This document shows, piece by piece, positions 1-10,549 of a DNA stretch of 64,000 nucleotides. The translations under genes and the position numbers were made by a program. The notes under the pieces are model-generated. The model saw only the letters and a program-made list of their open reading frames with translations. It was not told where the DNA came from and made no database searches. The stretch's first letter is position 1. Every line of letters begins with the position of its first letter. The stretch is from Adiantum capillus-veneris (lineage: Eukaryota; Streptophyta; Polypodiopsida; Polypodiales; Pteridaceae): NCBI GenBank assembly GCA_014529385.2, contig CM043965.1:61829433-61893432 (forward strand). Direction: 5' to 3'.

Positions 1-258
1 GTGAACATAATTGAAGATAGCAACATAAACATAGCATTTAGTTAACTTGGCATGAACAATACTTTTGCAAGAAAGAGAATTTAGAGAACATGACAACAAT
101 TGAGAACCGGATTATGTGGAGCGGGGTCCCCCTCCAATAGGCATTTGTATTATGATTTCTCCCATCAAGAGAGGCTTGTTACAATACAATCTTTGTGTTC
201 CTTATGACCTAGGTGATGCAATGAAGATGGAAAGCTTCATGCATCACGAGCATAACAT
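1..258 (-). repeat. Partial, diverged LTR of the G1 gypsy family
   Basis: This stretch aligns by eye, in the same orientation, with the interior of the two long LTRs at 46.2 and 53.4 kb. Shared blocks are around aattgaagatagcaacata, acttttgcaagaaagaga, and the aataggcatttgtattatga region. Many substitutions and small indels separate it from those copies, so it is an older insertion. The match fades near 258, and the left side is cut by the window edge. Confidence 0.85.
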
Positions 259-1446
259 AAAATACAGACTAGTTTGAGACTACTACTGATATCCAAAAGT
301 AAGAGTATCAAGATTAACCTTGCATCATGGTGTTTTTGGCATATGAAAGGCCATTACTTCAATGGCTCATTAAATTGAATGTGAGTAAGCAGGTTCACTT
401 TAAAAACCAAGACTTAATCTAGCTACAATTTGCTCCCTGGATAGGCAAAGGTAACTCCACCTTACATTCTTGGTTTGGAAGCTTGTCATTACATTTTAGT
501 CATTTGAGACAACTGATAAGCTACTTGAAGATCATTGGTAGAGCCCTGACTAGTGGGACAAAATGTTCTCCCACTGATTTGATCCATCCATCCTATCTCT
601 TTCCCTATGTCCCTCATAGTAATGATCAAAATGTGAAAAGATGATCTCCCTTGAAACGGGCTCATGGCCATTAAGAAAATTTCCCGTCCTCAAGCTTCTT
701 CTTTGCGTCAGGCTTAGACTCACTAGTGGAAATAGATTAGCAATGCTTACTCGTTCTGATGCACTCACTGCATGTAGAATTTTGACCTGGGAAATGTATC
801 ACAAATTTACATGTAAAAGCATGAGGTTAAAAAAGATAGAAGAAATACAGGCAGTTTCAATCGTGGCACATCACATCAGAAAGGTGTTGGGGGCAAAGGA
901 CAACAAGAAATAGCACAGAAATGAATAGAGATGTGATCTTTATATACATCCACAAAAGGGCTAGAAGACACTTGAGATTATCCAAATTAATACAAAAGAC
1001 TACAGCTCATAGCATATCTCTCAAAGCCTGTTCTCATGCATAGGTTGTCACTGTGTGTACTATCATGTAAGCTCTCACATGGGCCATTGCACCATGAGTC
1101 CTCTGTGAAGAACCTTGTAGGACCTTCTCTATGCCTCTCAACAATGGCCTGGATGTGGCAATGGTAAATATCTCGTTCATGTGGTCTATAGGTGAGGCAA
1201 GGGCATTGAGATCTACTACTTTCTGTAGCTTACAAATGTATATTTGATTGTCTCATAGGCTGGCATAAAGCATGTCTTTGTGTCTGCATAACTCTAGGAT
1301 GAAAATCCCAAGGAAACTTTGACCACATTATCACCCTGACAAAGGTCAGAGTCCTCTCTAAAGAGAGAATGATAGGTTGTTGATGCCTTATTATTAAGGC
1401 ACAAATATCCGCAGTCACAACAGTTTTTTATCATGACTTTGATGAG
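259..1446. other. No recognisable gene
   Basis: Open frames here are short and resemble no family I know. There are no clear repeats and no splice-flanked coding segment. It is probably decayed repeat or intergenic DNA. Confidence 0.4.
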
Positions 1447-1695
1447 ATGCAAGGGTATTATGCTTTAAATCTTGATTTTGGTGCGATCTTTGATAGAGTT
1501 TTAGGATATTCTAACAATCCTCATAAGGCACAAAATAGCATGATTCCTACAACCTTTACCTATTCTAGATCGACCATGGGAAAGTATGCCTATGGATTTC
1601 CCTTCGTACCAATTAAGAAGATAATTCAGACTGGTCATTTGGTATATCTCACATTTTTAGGCTTCATGGGATGCCTAAACAAAGGCTTGAACAAG
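1447..1695 (+). pseudogene. Integrase-core-like fragment fused to RT
   Basis: The frame encodes MGKYAYGFPFVPIKKI followed by a segment resembling the gypsy integrase core around FIPVKK...MATLF...HHG seen in the intact element at 48-50 kb. At about 1690 it runs directly into RT sequence (KGLNKITINNCYPL). Integrase normally lies about 1.5 kb after RT, so this looks like a chimeric junction between two elements or a rearranged one. The match is short and the call is tentative. Confidence 0.4.
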
Positions 1696-2110
1696 ATTAC
1701 AATCAACAATTGCTACCCTCTATCATTAATTCTTGAACTCCTCGAGCAGCTTGAAAAAGCTAAGGTATTCACCAAATAAAGGAGATGAATCGAATACAGC
1801 CTTCTGAACTAGGTTTGGCCACTTTGAGTATGTTGTCATGCCATTTGGACTTATAAATGTTCCAACGTTCTTTTAGCACTTATGAAAGATATTTTTCGTG
1901 CGTATCTAGAGGATTTTTAGATGATATTTTGATATTTTCAAGAAATCAAGAAGAACACAAGCATCATGTTCCGTATTGTTCTTCAAAAACTATGAGAGAC
2001 GGTCTTGTATACAAAATTAGAGAAATATTTTTTCCACCAAACAAAGGTAGAGTTTTCGGGCTATCTCATCTTTGAGAATGAAATTTCAATGGATCCAAAG
2101 AAGGTTAAGA
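1680..2110 (+). pseudogene. Gypsy reverse transcriptase fragment
   Basis: GLNKITINNCYPL matches the conserved RT stretch that follows VDYR in gypsy elements, and LEQLEKAKVFTK follows it. After a frame change come YVVMPFGL (the palm region) and LDDILIFSR, which holds the catalytic Asp-Asp pair. At least two frame changes and several stops mean no functional enzyme. The upstream VDYR part and protease are absent. Confidence 0.8.
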
Positions 2111-2151
2111 CCATTCTCTAGTGAGAAGCTCCCCTTGGGTATTGGGTCTTT

Positions 2152-2953
2152 ATGAAAGACTTCTCCAAGATTGCTGCTTCTCTAACAAGCTTAGCTCAGA
2201 AACATAAGTTTGTGTGGAATTTAGAAGCACAACAAACATTTCAAGCACTTAAGAAGGCCTTCATAATGGCATCAATTTTGATGCATGTAGATCCAACAAA
2301 ACCATTCTTCTTGAAGACAGATGCCTCAGATTTTTCACTTCGAGTTGTATTATCCCAGATTGGCGATGATGGTCGAGAGCATTCTGTTGCTTTTCAAATT
2401 CTCATTAGCTGAAACTAATTATGAAATCCATGAGCTGTTGGTTATCGTTAAGTCTTTTGGAATGTGTGGAATTTAGAAGCACAACAAACATTTCAAGCAC
2501 TTAAGAAGGCCTTCACAATGGCATCAATTTTGATGCATGTAGATCCAATAAAACCATTTTTCTTGGAGACAAATGCCTCAGATTTTGCACTTCGAGCTGT
2601 ATCATCCAAGATTGACGATGATGATCGAGAGCGTTTTGTTGCTTTTCAAATTCTCAGTAGCAGTTGAAACTAATTATGAAATCCATGAGCTGTTGGCTAT
2701 TGTTAAGTCTTTTGGGATGTGGCGACATGAAGGAGCACTCCACGAAGTCACGGTATATACAAATTACAAGAACTCGGAGTACTTCATGACCTCTGGAGTC
2801 TTTAATCACCATCAAGATGGATTGAGTAACTTCTTCTCCAAATTTGACTTTGTCATTTGCTATTGGCCTGACAATAAACAAGGGATATCAGATGATTTAT
2901 CACGAAGATCCTATCTTGCACCTAAGAAGGGAGACCCTAACTATAATCAATAA
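2152..2953 (+). pseudogene. Gypsy RNase H fragment with internal duplication
   Basis: The frame from 2152 (KDFSKIAASLTSL...KFVWN...AFQALKKAF-like) is the RT-RNase H connection, and FFLKTDASDF contains the first RNase H aspartate. The segment is repeated once (second copy FFLETNASDF, with the Asp changed to Asn). Coding then continues through ETNYEIHELLAIVKSF, which holds the Glu position, to ISDDLSRRSY, equivalent to the ADALSRR end of the domain. The duplication and frame breaks make it non-functional. Confidence 0.8.
2211..2714 (+). repeat. Tandem duplication, 252-bp unit, two copies
   Basis: Copies at about 2211-2462 and 2463-2714 both begin tgtgtggaatttagaagc. They differ by scattered substitutions and a small indel near 2410, so the duplication is not recent. 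It lies wholly inside the RNase H remnant. Confidence 0.9.
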
Positions 2954-3149
2954 GAGTCAGTACTTTTAAGGCCATAAAAACTCAAGCTCTTTGCAGTGAC
3001 TACCATGGCCCCAAATGAATCTAGCTTCCTTGACAAGCTGAAGAATTCTTTTTTAAATGAATCACTCAATCTCAAACTCCAACAAAGGGAAAGAAGCACT
3101 TTACAAAACTTTGAAGAAGTTGATGGATTATACTATTATAGGAGACTTC

Positions 3150-3900
3150 TATATATACCATCACAAGAGCTATAATTACAAATACTTCAAGAGAGACATG
3201 ATTCCTCAATAACAAGCCATTTTGGAGTAAACAAGACGATTAAGCTTATAACACGCGAGTTTTGGTGGCTTCAAATGTGGAATCTTTTCAAAGAATATAT
3301 ACACACATGCAACAATTGCAATAGGGTCAAGGCTCCATGTCATTGCCCACATGGATTACTTCAGTCCTTGCCCATCCCTAGTAAACCATGGTCATTTCAT
3401 TACACATCTATCCCCTTCTGAGGGCCATAATTCAATTCTGGTGGTTATTGATAGGCTCACAAGGATGGTGCATTTCATCCTAGCAACCAAGTCAATGACT
3501 AGAGAAGGAACGGCCGCAAAGATCTTCCTATTCCAAACGACATTGTCTCAAATCGAGGGCCACAATTCCTATCAAGCATTTGGAGAGGATTTTTTAAGCC
3601 TTTAGGAGTAAAGATTGACCTCCCTTCAGCCCATCATCCACAGAGTGATGGATAAACAAAGAGGGTGAATCAAGTTCTAGAATAGGATCTCTGATGCATA
3701 ATCACCTACCATCAAAACAATTGGGTAGAGTTGCTAGCCCTGGCTAGTTCTCCTACAACAACACTATTCATGCTTCTACTCGACATATCCCATTCTTTGT
3801 CAATTACGGTCAACAGCCAAGGATGGATGTCCACATGAATCATCGAGTGAAGAATCCGGATCTGACTGCCAGAAATTTAGCCACATATCTATAGAGCATT
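3150..3900 (+). pseudogene. Gypsy integrase fragment
   Basis: ERHDSSITSHFGVNKTI followed by CNNCNRVKAP is the HHCC zinc-binding domain. Downstream frames give PSAHHPQSDG, the usual context of the second half of the integrase core. Several stops and frame changes interrupt it. It sits between the RNase H remnant and the chromodomain remnant in normal gypsy order. Confidence 0.75.
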
Positions 3901-3939
3901 CATAAAGAATTGGCAATGAATATAAAAAAAGCTCAACAG

Positions 3940-4403
3940 AGGTATAAAAGTAGTGCAGACGAACACCAATGCAACATCCACCATACGAGATTGGGGATCC
4001 AATGTGGCTTCTCTGCCATGATCTACGTTCATCTCAACCTTCCCAAAAGCTGGACTATCAAAGACTTGGGCCATTCAAGATCATTGGCCGAGTGAATCCA
4101 ATCACAGAGCGTCTCCACTTACCACATTCTATGAAGATCCATCTAGTCTTCCATGTCTCACTTTTGGAGCCTTGTTATCAATGTCAGATTCCTGGGAGAT
4201 GCTCACAGCCACCATCGCCCGTAGAGATCGATGGTGGTAAAGAAAATGAAGTTGAACAAATCCTTGACTCCAACATCTCTCATGGAAGACTTCAGTACCT
4301 TGTACATTTGAAATATTATGCTACAAGCGAACAAACATGGGAGCCTCTATCTAACCTCCATCTTGGGCTACAAGCCTCTCAATCTTGCCAACACCAATTG
4401 TGA
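3940..4403 (+). pseudogene. Integrase C-terminus with chromodomain
   Basis: The frame holds LGPFKIIGRVNPITERLHL (a GPY/F-type module), then HLVFHVSLLEPC, the usual linker. It ends with EVEQILDSN...YLVHLKYY...EQTWEPLSNL, a recognisable chromodomain with its aromatic and Trp positions. The upstream part is out of frame with the integrase core, so this is a remnant. The chromodomain ends normally near 4400. Confidence 0.8.
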
Positions 4404-4723
4404 GGCTCATGCGAGGTAAGCCCTCTTCTAGTTCTTGTCTTGTGTTTGAGTCTTGTTCTTGTAATCAAGTCTTGTCTTGTACTCTAGCATTGTAATGCGA
4501 GTTTTATAATCACGTCCTTTTAATCAAGTGCTCAGTCTTGTTATCAAGATTGAAGTCATGATCAAGTTTCAAGCTCTTGTGTATTGTGAGCTCCTCCTAT
4601 TGCTCTCTTCTAGCTTGAGATGCGCTCATAACAATACCTTTGATAGATCTTACATGGAAGTTTGAAGATCCTTTGCATACAGTAGTAGAAATTGCTTTTC
4701 TCCAGTATGGTATTATTGGGAGA
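4404..4723. other. CTTGT-rich non-coding stretch
   Basis: About 4425-4570 is rich in irregular cttgt/tcttgtaatcaag words directly after the chromodomain. It may be the start of the element's decayed 3' end or LTR, but no second copy is present to test this. No gene is seen. Confidence 0.35.
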
Positions 4724-5147
4724 GACATTAACAAGGTGGAAAGGTACGTAGTGTACGGCATGTTTTAGGTACGTATGGAACGTACTACCGTATTGAACCA
4801 CCTCTCAAGTACGTAATAGGTATGTTCCATTTGTGAAAAACCCATGTTTTAGTGAAAAACCCATAGTCTCAGTGCTATTGTCTGTGAAGTTCTTTGCAGA
4901 AACTTGCTCTCTGGAATCTGGAAATCGTTGCGTGCAATAAGTTTTTAGTTGTAACCCTTGGCTTATTAGGCTCCAGACCACCCAAAAGCCCAAAACGGCT
5001 CATTTCCCACCTGATCGCTGCAATTCCGCCCAAATTCGCCAATTACCACCGTATTGAACCGTACGGTACGTATGAAACCGTACCGTATGGTTGTACCATA
5101 CGGAAAGGTTCCGTACGTATGTACAGATGCAATGTTGGACATTAACA
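4724..5147. repeat. GTACGT-rich unit between 10-bp direct repeats
   Basis: GACATTAACA occurs at 4724-4733 and again at 5138-5147. Between them, both ends are dense in gtacgt, accgta and tacggt words (4742-4815 and 5046-5125), many of them self-complementary, and ccgtattgaacc appears on both sides. The pattern fits a small non-autonomous transposon with a target duplication. The outer ends do not form a clean terminal inverted repeat, so the class is unknown. Confidence 0.45.
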
Positions 5148-5739
5148 CTAGGGTTGTGTGTACATAACCACTTTTGTGGCTATAAACAACTTTTTTGCAA
5201 ATTCTTGTTCTCATGAACCATAAAAAATCTCATCAAAACCTTTCATGGATTTGTTCTCAAGGCATGTAGCGAGTTGAAAAAAAATTAAAATAAATGATTT
5301 CATATAAGTTAATATTTTTCAAGAGCTATTTTTTAAGTACAATCGAGCAAAAAATGCTTAAAACTTTTGATATCCAATGTACACCCCTTAAGAACCTTCA
5401 AAGCACATTGAAACTTTTTTGAAAAATACATGGATATGTATGCAACGAGAATCTATGCATATACTATTTTTTTTAAAAAAAATACTATCAACCTATTTAC
5501 TATATTAACCTATTACTATATTTAGAAAGTTATTTTTTTCATTTTACACTTTTTCAAGGTAAGTGATATACCAATTCGTTCCTCTATGTGATAGGACCTC
5601 AATGATATCCTATGCTCATGGTTTTTTGAATAATAGCCAAACAATCTTAGAGCCAACCTCATAGAATCGGGCTCCAAGCCACTATTGAGGCTCAAACACA
5701 AACCTAGTGCTAAGCGCTATGCCTCGGAATAGTTGGTAT
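5148..5739. other. AT-rich stretch without genes
   Basis: About 5280-5560 consists of poly-A/T runs and simple AT-rich sequence. I see no open frame or repeat copy. Confidence 0.5.
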
Positions 5740-7142
5740 AACGACGAGTGTCGACATACAAGGGCTAGACTATAAAGAGAGGTAGCAGCAAGTGTTACAA
5801 CACATCGACAATCAAAGATTATCTTGAGATGCTTTGTGGACCGACTTGAGCTGGATCTATATGAGCTTTTCTTGAGCCAGGACTCTAGAGAGGCATGGAG
5901 ACTCTTTCAAGAGCACCGAGCACCCACACCCATTAATTCTATAGATAATTGGGGGATAGTATGCGACTAGCTTATATACAGTGCCAGATCAGCCTCCCCT
6001 ACCATTGCCATCAGGGCCTCATCCTCAAACTTGCTCGGTCTTCACTAAGAGTATGATAGATGATACCATCGATAGACTACATACAAGAAGATCATATGAT
6101 CATGGTGGATTGGGTGCAGAACATTTGTAGCATGTGTAGGGTTCGTTGGCACGCTTACTAGCCCAAATGTATAATAGAGCTGTCTGTGAAGGCTTCTTGG
6201 AAAGTTGGACCACCAACATCACTAGTGTGCCAATATTTAAAGTTGGGGACCCTATGTTGCCTAGTAATTATCGTACCATCATGATATGTTACACATTGGC
6301 AAAGATTTATGCTTTTGTGCTTGAGAACGAGCTTAGTCGTTGGGCAGAGAGGCGTAAGAGCATGTGGGCAGGTAGGATGTAGCAGAGAACTCTCTACTCT
6401 TGATCATATATTTACTCTTCAAGCTACCACTGAGGAGGGTCGCGAACATGGGCGGCATATTTATTGTTGCTTTGCCGATTTCCGCAAACCATTTGACACA
6501 ATGCCTAAAGCGAAATTGATACGCAGATTGTGTGATTAGGGGGGTTCCAAGTGAGATTACATGGGGTATCCTTGCACTTTATGAAACAAGCACATGTAGA
6601 GTGCATCCATCAAAAGGCCTTTCAGTGATTGTAATTGATTCTACCATTTCGATTGAAACAAGGATGTCCACTCTCTCCTTCTCTGCTTGGTATGTACATT
6701 GATGAGGTTTCAAAGTATATTGACAAAGATTGAGATAGGGGTGCACAACAATCAAGCACGTGGATACCTTTGTTGCTTTATGCGGATGATCTTATGCTTA
6801 TTTGTTGAATCTCCACAAGGACTTCAAAGTCAGTTGGATTCACTGCAGAGATATGCAGATGATAGGGATTTGTTTGTGAATCTTAGCTAGACCAACGTAA
6901 TGATTTTTAACACCACTCCTCAATGGGTAAGAGCATCAGCACCAACTTTTCTTTATGGACAGAAGGTGGTAGAGGTTACACAGAACTACAGAATTGTGTT
7001 TAGAGGACCCTTCTCTATGAGAGAGACAACAGCCTCTAGACTTACACGAGGGTATGCAGCCCTTGCACGCTTGGAGCACATTTGCTCGTTGGTACAATTT
7101 CAAGAGCCCTCCACTAAGTTATGGTTGTTTTTGATACCCTAG
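5740..7142 (+). pseudogene. LINE reverse transcriptase remnant
   Basis: In three frames the sequence gives a linker with WYNDECRHTRARLYREVAAS near 5735-5800. RT motifs follow: GDPMLPSNYRTIMICYTLAK (6250-6310), STLDHIFTLQATTEEGREHG and CCFADFRKPFDTMPKAKL, where DFRKPFD is the first catalytic Asp motif, then KQGCPLSPSLLGMYIDEV (about 6657-6710). The catalytic block near 6780 reads GDDL where ADDL is expected. Multiple frameshifts and stops rule out function. Confidence 0.85.
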
Positions 7143-8290
7143 TGAGAACCACATTATTGTATGGGGTATAGATTTGGGGACCTAACCTTGATCATTGCAT
7201 GAAGTCTGGTGGAACATCTAATGGGTGGAGAATGATGGAGAAACCTCTCGTCACTATGATCTCCAAGTTGATCCGTTGTAAGGCTGCAGTACCGCATGAG
7301 ATTGTTAGAACAGACTTGACAACTACCTCACTTGTGATTGAGGCGCGTACTAGATCAGTAACCTATTTACATGGCTTGTGCGATCTCCCATGCCATCGTT
7401 ATGCTAGACTGGCACTCGAGTCATCTCGGTAACTATCTATGGGGAGAGACTCCATATTCGATATGCACAGATGTGAGCTTGGTCTCAGCTGACAGCTTCA
7501 CAATGGATAGACTGCCACCCTTTCACTACTCCTTGGATGCACCATCGTTTGTATTGACTCGTTTGGAGATAAGCAGGATCCTACATAGATTGATACAAAG
7601 AGGACATGGTTCAGTCCCCCCCATGACTTGGGAAAGAAAATGGCTTTTTACAAAGACTGAGGATGGCTTCATTGTATGATCGAGATACACGGATTCACAC
7701 CTCTCGCATGGCCTTCGATGTGCAATAGGTCAGCTTCGTACCTCCTCCCATCAATTGCAGATAGAGATAGGGAGATACATTTCGACACCATTGGAGGAGA
7801 GGACATGTGAGCTATGTGACTTAGAGACAGAGACAGAAGAGCACTATTTATGCGAGTGCCCAATGTATTATGAGATCTGGGAATGATTTCCTTGTATCTT
7901 CAAAGAGGCTTCGGACCTCTGTCTAGGGTGATGGATTATGTTGATCAGAGATGCCTTGGGCTTTTCTTGTTGGATCTACGGAGATAGAGACGGTGTTCTC
8001 TACTACACACGACTACATGCTCTAAGCGAGGGCCCACCCAGAGGTCACTGTCAGATTTCTTTCAAAGCAGCACTCCTCACGTGGCACACCACAGAACATA
8101 GCACTCCCAAGCTACGGAGATTAGTAGATCTCCACGTCGTGCTTGGAGACGGCGCCGATGTAGTGTCTACCATGGGCATTTCTATGCCATTATCTAGAGG
8201 CATAGAGCAATTCCTACAAGGTTTTTTACAGAGGGGATTGATACCACGATGCAAAGGCCCATGAGAGAGTTCATGTGATGATCGCTACAT
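7143..8290 (+). pseudogene. LINE ORF2 C-terminal region, zinc-binding motif
   Basis: TCELCDLETETEEHYLCECP (about 7805-7865) is a Cys-Cys-His-Cys motif of the kind found at the C-terminus of plant LINE ORF2 proteins. The frame is broken on both sides. It follows the RT remnant directly. The last open frame, to about 8264, is not recognisable. Confidence 0.7.
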
Positions 8291-8480
8291 TCGATCGGAC
8301 TTCGTCTGTTCTTCTTCAAGCAGGCTTCTCCTTTTTAGTTCATTGTTCTGATTTTTACACTAGTTACTTTAACTTTTGTATTGGACACTTGATCCATCTG
8401 ATGATGATGTAACTGATTGGTCTCATAGGTCTTTTAGGGCTTTTGCGGACGTTAATAAACATTTCATTTTCATTTCTCCC

Positions 8481-9177
8481 TTGATGGCTTGTACTGCCTA
8501 TTGAAGATTTTCATGCACAGGGAAAGCCTCTTGAGAGAAACAAGTCTCCCTTGCTCTTTCGCTTAGTGTTCATGTTGCTAGGGCTCTTGATCTTTAACAA
8601 TTAGAGTCAGATCTTCATTTTGACACTTTTGAGTCCTAAATAACTGCCCCACATACTTTTCTCAGAAACCTGACAGTGAACAATATTTAGTATATTTTTT
8701 ACAGAACTTTGAGGCTCTCATATCAATAGCAGAAAATCACCAAGAGGCATGATGAAACACAATTACCTGAGAATTGATCTCTCATCAAGGCTTCAATATG
8801 GAAACAATGGTAGCAAATAGTTGATCAATTTCCACCTGGAGAACTTTTGGTTTGCCAATGTCAGTTTGATAAAGGATATCTGAGATGGAAGCGAAAGAAG
8901 AGCAAATCATCTGGGCCAGTAATTGATAAGGCCTTAGCGTCTCTAGGTAGTGAATCAAAGGTAAGAGAGCGTCATACTAACAACTAGATACACCTGCAAG
9001 CATGACAATAGACTTTCTGAATGATTCCAACCCGTGAATGAGCATGTGAGTTGTACCGTGAGCGAAAGTAAGTGTGAGTGAGCAAGACTACTGAGCTTCT
9101 GTGTGTGGGGGTGTGGGTGTCACAAGAAGTTTTGGATAAATTCTCACAATAATTCCCACATTGCGACTTATCTCAAC
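8481..9177. other. No recognisable gene
   Basis: No coding frame, element or repeat copy was recognised here. Confidence 0.4.
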
Positions 9178-9345
9178 ATCATGAGCTTCTGTGAGGGAGG
9201 TACCGCATACCTAGCTAGGTAGGATTGCGGGCAAGGGACCGCCAGCCCGGGGGGGGGGGGGGGGGGGGGGGGGCGGTGGTCCCTTGCCCCCAATCGTACC
9301 TAGCTAGGTGTGCGGTGCCTCTCGAGCAGAAGCTCATGATGTTAT
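9178..9345. repeat. Foldback: about 70-bp inverted arms around a 25-G loop
   Basis: The left arm (9178-9248) reads catcatgagcttctg ... acctagctaggta ... gcaagggacc. The right arm (9274-9345) is its imperfect reverse complement, ending agcagaagctcatgatg. The arms are joined by 25 consecutive G (9249-9273). No extension of the inverted repeat beyond these limits and no convincing target duplication is seen. The RNA would form a long hairpin. Confidence 0.85.
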
Positions 9346-9861
9346 GCATTGTATGAAAAACTTTGGAAAAAACTTTGTTTTCCTACATGAGAAAATTTGT
9401 AAATTTTCTTGTGTGTGCTTGTGCATGTGTACAAAGCACTCCCGGGGATGCGTCAATACGCAGTGCTCCTGTAAATGCCTCAAGAGCCTGTCCTCATGAA
9501 ACTGTAGAAAACAGAGGTGGTATGTACAAACAATGTCTACATCAAGGTGGCATGTAAGATGAGAAACCACCGAGGGAGTAGTGCCATGAAATCCTGCCCT
9601 GAACAAAAGGGTAAAAAACCTAGATGTCCGAGAGGCTAGGGCAACACCTCAAAAAGGCATGTCGGCGCTCCTCTGCTGTTCTAGGAGAGTCTCTCGAAGT
9701 ATCCCACTTATTTTAAAGTGTGTGTACAATCTCTGCCGACATGCTGGTGAGTGTGTCCACTGATGTGGAGGGCTCTCCTTTAAGAACATTTATTCACGAG
9801 AATCACAACTCATCCTGATGGTAATAGCACAAATGCTGGGAAAGATAATCTCCTGTGGATG
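9346..9861. other. No recognisable gene
   Basis: Short open frames only, resembling no family I know. Confidence 0.4.
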
Positions 9862-10549
9862 CTAAGAAAAAGCATGAGTAGTATCAGATGGCATACCAAT
9901 CTTCCATGCCCGTAACCCAGCTGTGTCAGTAGAAAACTGGGTCATCGCCTCCCTTCTAATTTGGAAGGTGAGGTACGAGAAACTGTAATAGCCAGCAGAC
10001 TGCACCCCAAAGTCACATAACCAGACCGAAGGCGCACAGGGCAGAATAGAGCCCATATCATCCACCAAAACGACATTAGCATGAGGGGAAACAGAGAGAA
10101 AATGTTGTATGCTCTGCTCCTTTTGTATGTAGGCCTGATCATGGCCAGCACTACCAAAGTCCCTACTAGCTAGTCAGCGTGAGCTAAATCCATACATTAT
10201 ATAGTTTTTGGTCACTGAATTGAAGATCTCAGAGAAAGGACCGGGAGGAAACCAAGATTGCATGAGACAGGCCCAAATGTAGATAGTGACCCAGCTGAGT
10301 AGGCTATACTCCTCTATCGCAGGTGTCGTGGGAGGATGGGCCAACCAATGCTAGCAGTATACTCAAAAAATGATATTGCTATTGGGATTTTCTGAGGCCA
10401 GCACCATTCCCCCAGATCCCGGTACACAAGAAAAAGCAGGTCAAAACAACAAAGTTTCATGTAGATCCACCACAAATAGTGGAGGTGTCAAAGTCCATCA
10501 AAAGAAGATCAATGGTATAAGGGGTGAATGATTCCCATCTGCCATTGCT
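9862..10549 (-). pseudogene. Unrecognised broken reading frame
   Basis: One minus-strand frame stays protein-like for about 690 bases. From an ATG near 10549 it begins MADGNHSPLIPLIFF, and later holds HPPTTPAIEEYSLLSWVTIY, GPFSEIFNSVTKNYIMYGF, SVSPHANVVLVDDMGSILP and STDTAGLRAWKIGM. It is interrupted by only five or six stops, mostly TGA, with no frame change needed. Composition is that of a globular protein, not a repeat shadow. I do not recognise the family. It could be a decayed host gene or the coding part of an uncommon transposon. Confidence 0.45.

Larger units (their letters stand above)
1447..4403 (+). mobile_element. Decayed Ty3/gypsy chromovirus-like element
   Basis: Translated pieces run in gypsy order on the plus strand: reverse transcriptase (about 1690-2110), RNase H (2152-2950), integrase zinc finger and core (3150-3900), then a C-terminal chromodomain (about 4250-4360). 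Stops and frameshifts break every domain. No LTR pair or primer site can be delimited. The chromodomain places it with chromoviruses, a gypsy lineage whose integrase tail is thought to read chromatin marks. Confidence 0.85.
5740..8480 (+). mobile_element. Decayed LINE (non-LTR retrotransposon)
   Basis: The plus strand encodes broken LINE ORF2 pieces in order: a linker upstream of RT (about 5740-5960), RT (6146-6900), a downstream domain, and a cysteine-rich zinc-binding motif near 7810-7890. The element ends around 8480 after taataaacatttcatttt. No endonuclease domain is seen, so it is 5'-truncated or more decayed there. No target-site duplication could be found. Confidence 0.85.

Noticed and set aside
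5138-5152. CACTA motif next to the GTACGT unit, suggesting a CACTA transposon
   Set aside because: Only one end has it, there is no inverted partner, and the flanking repeat is 10 bp, not 3.
9862-10549. Organellar gene with stops removed by RNA editing
   Set aside because: Stops of the TGA/TAG type could be edited in fern organelles, but the sequence resembles no plastid or mitochondrial gene and sits in nuclear transposon DNA.
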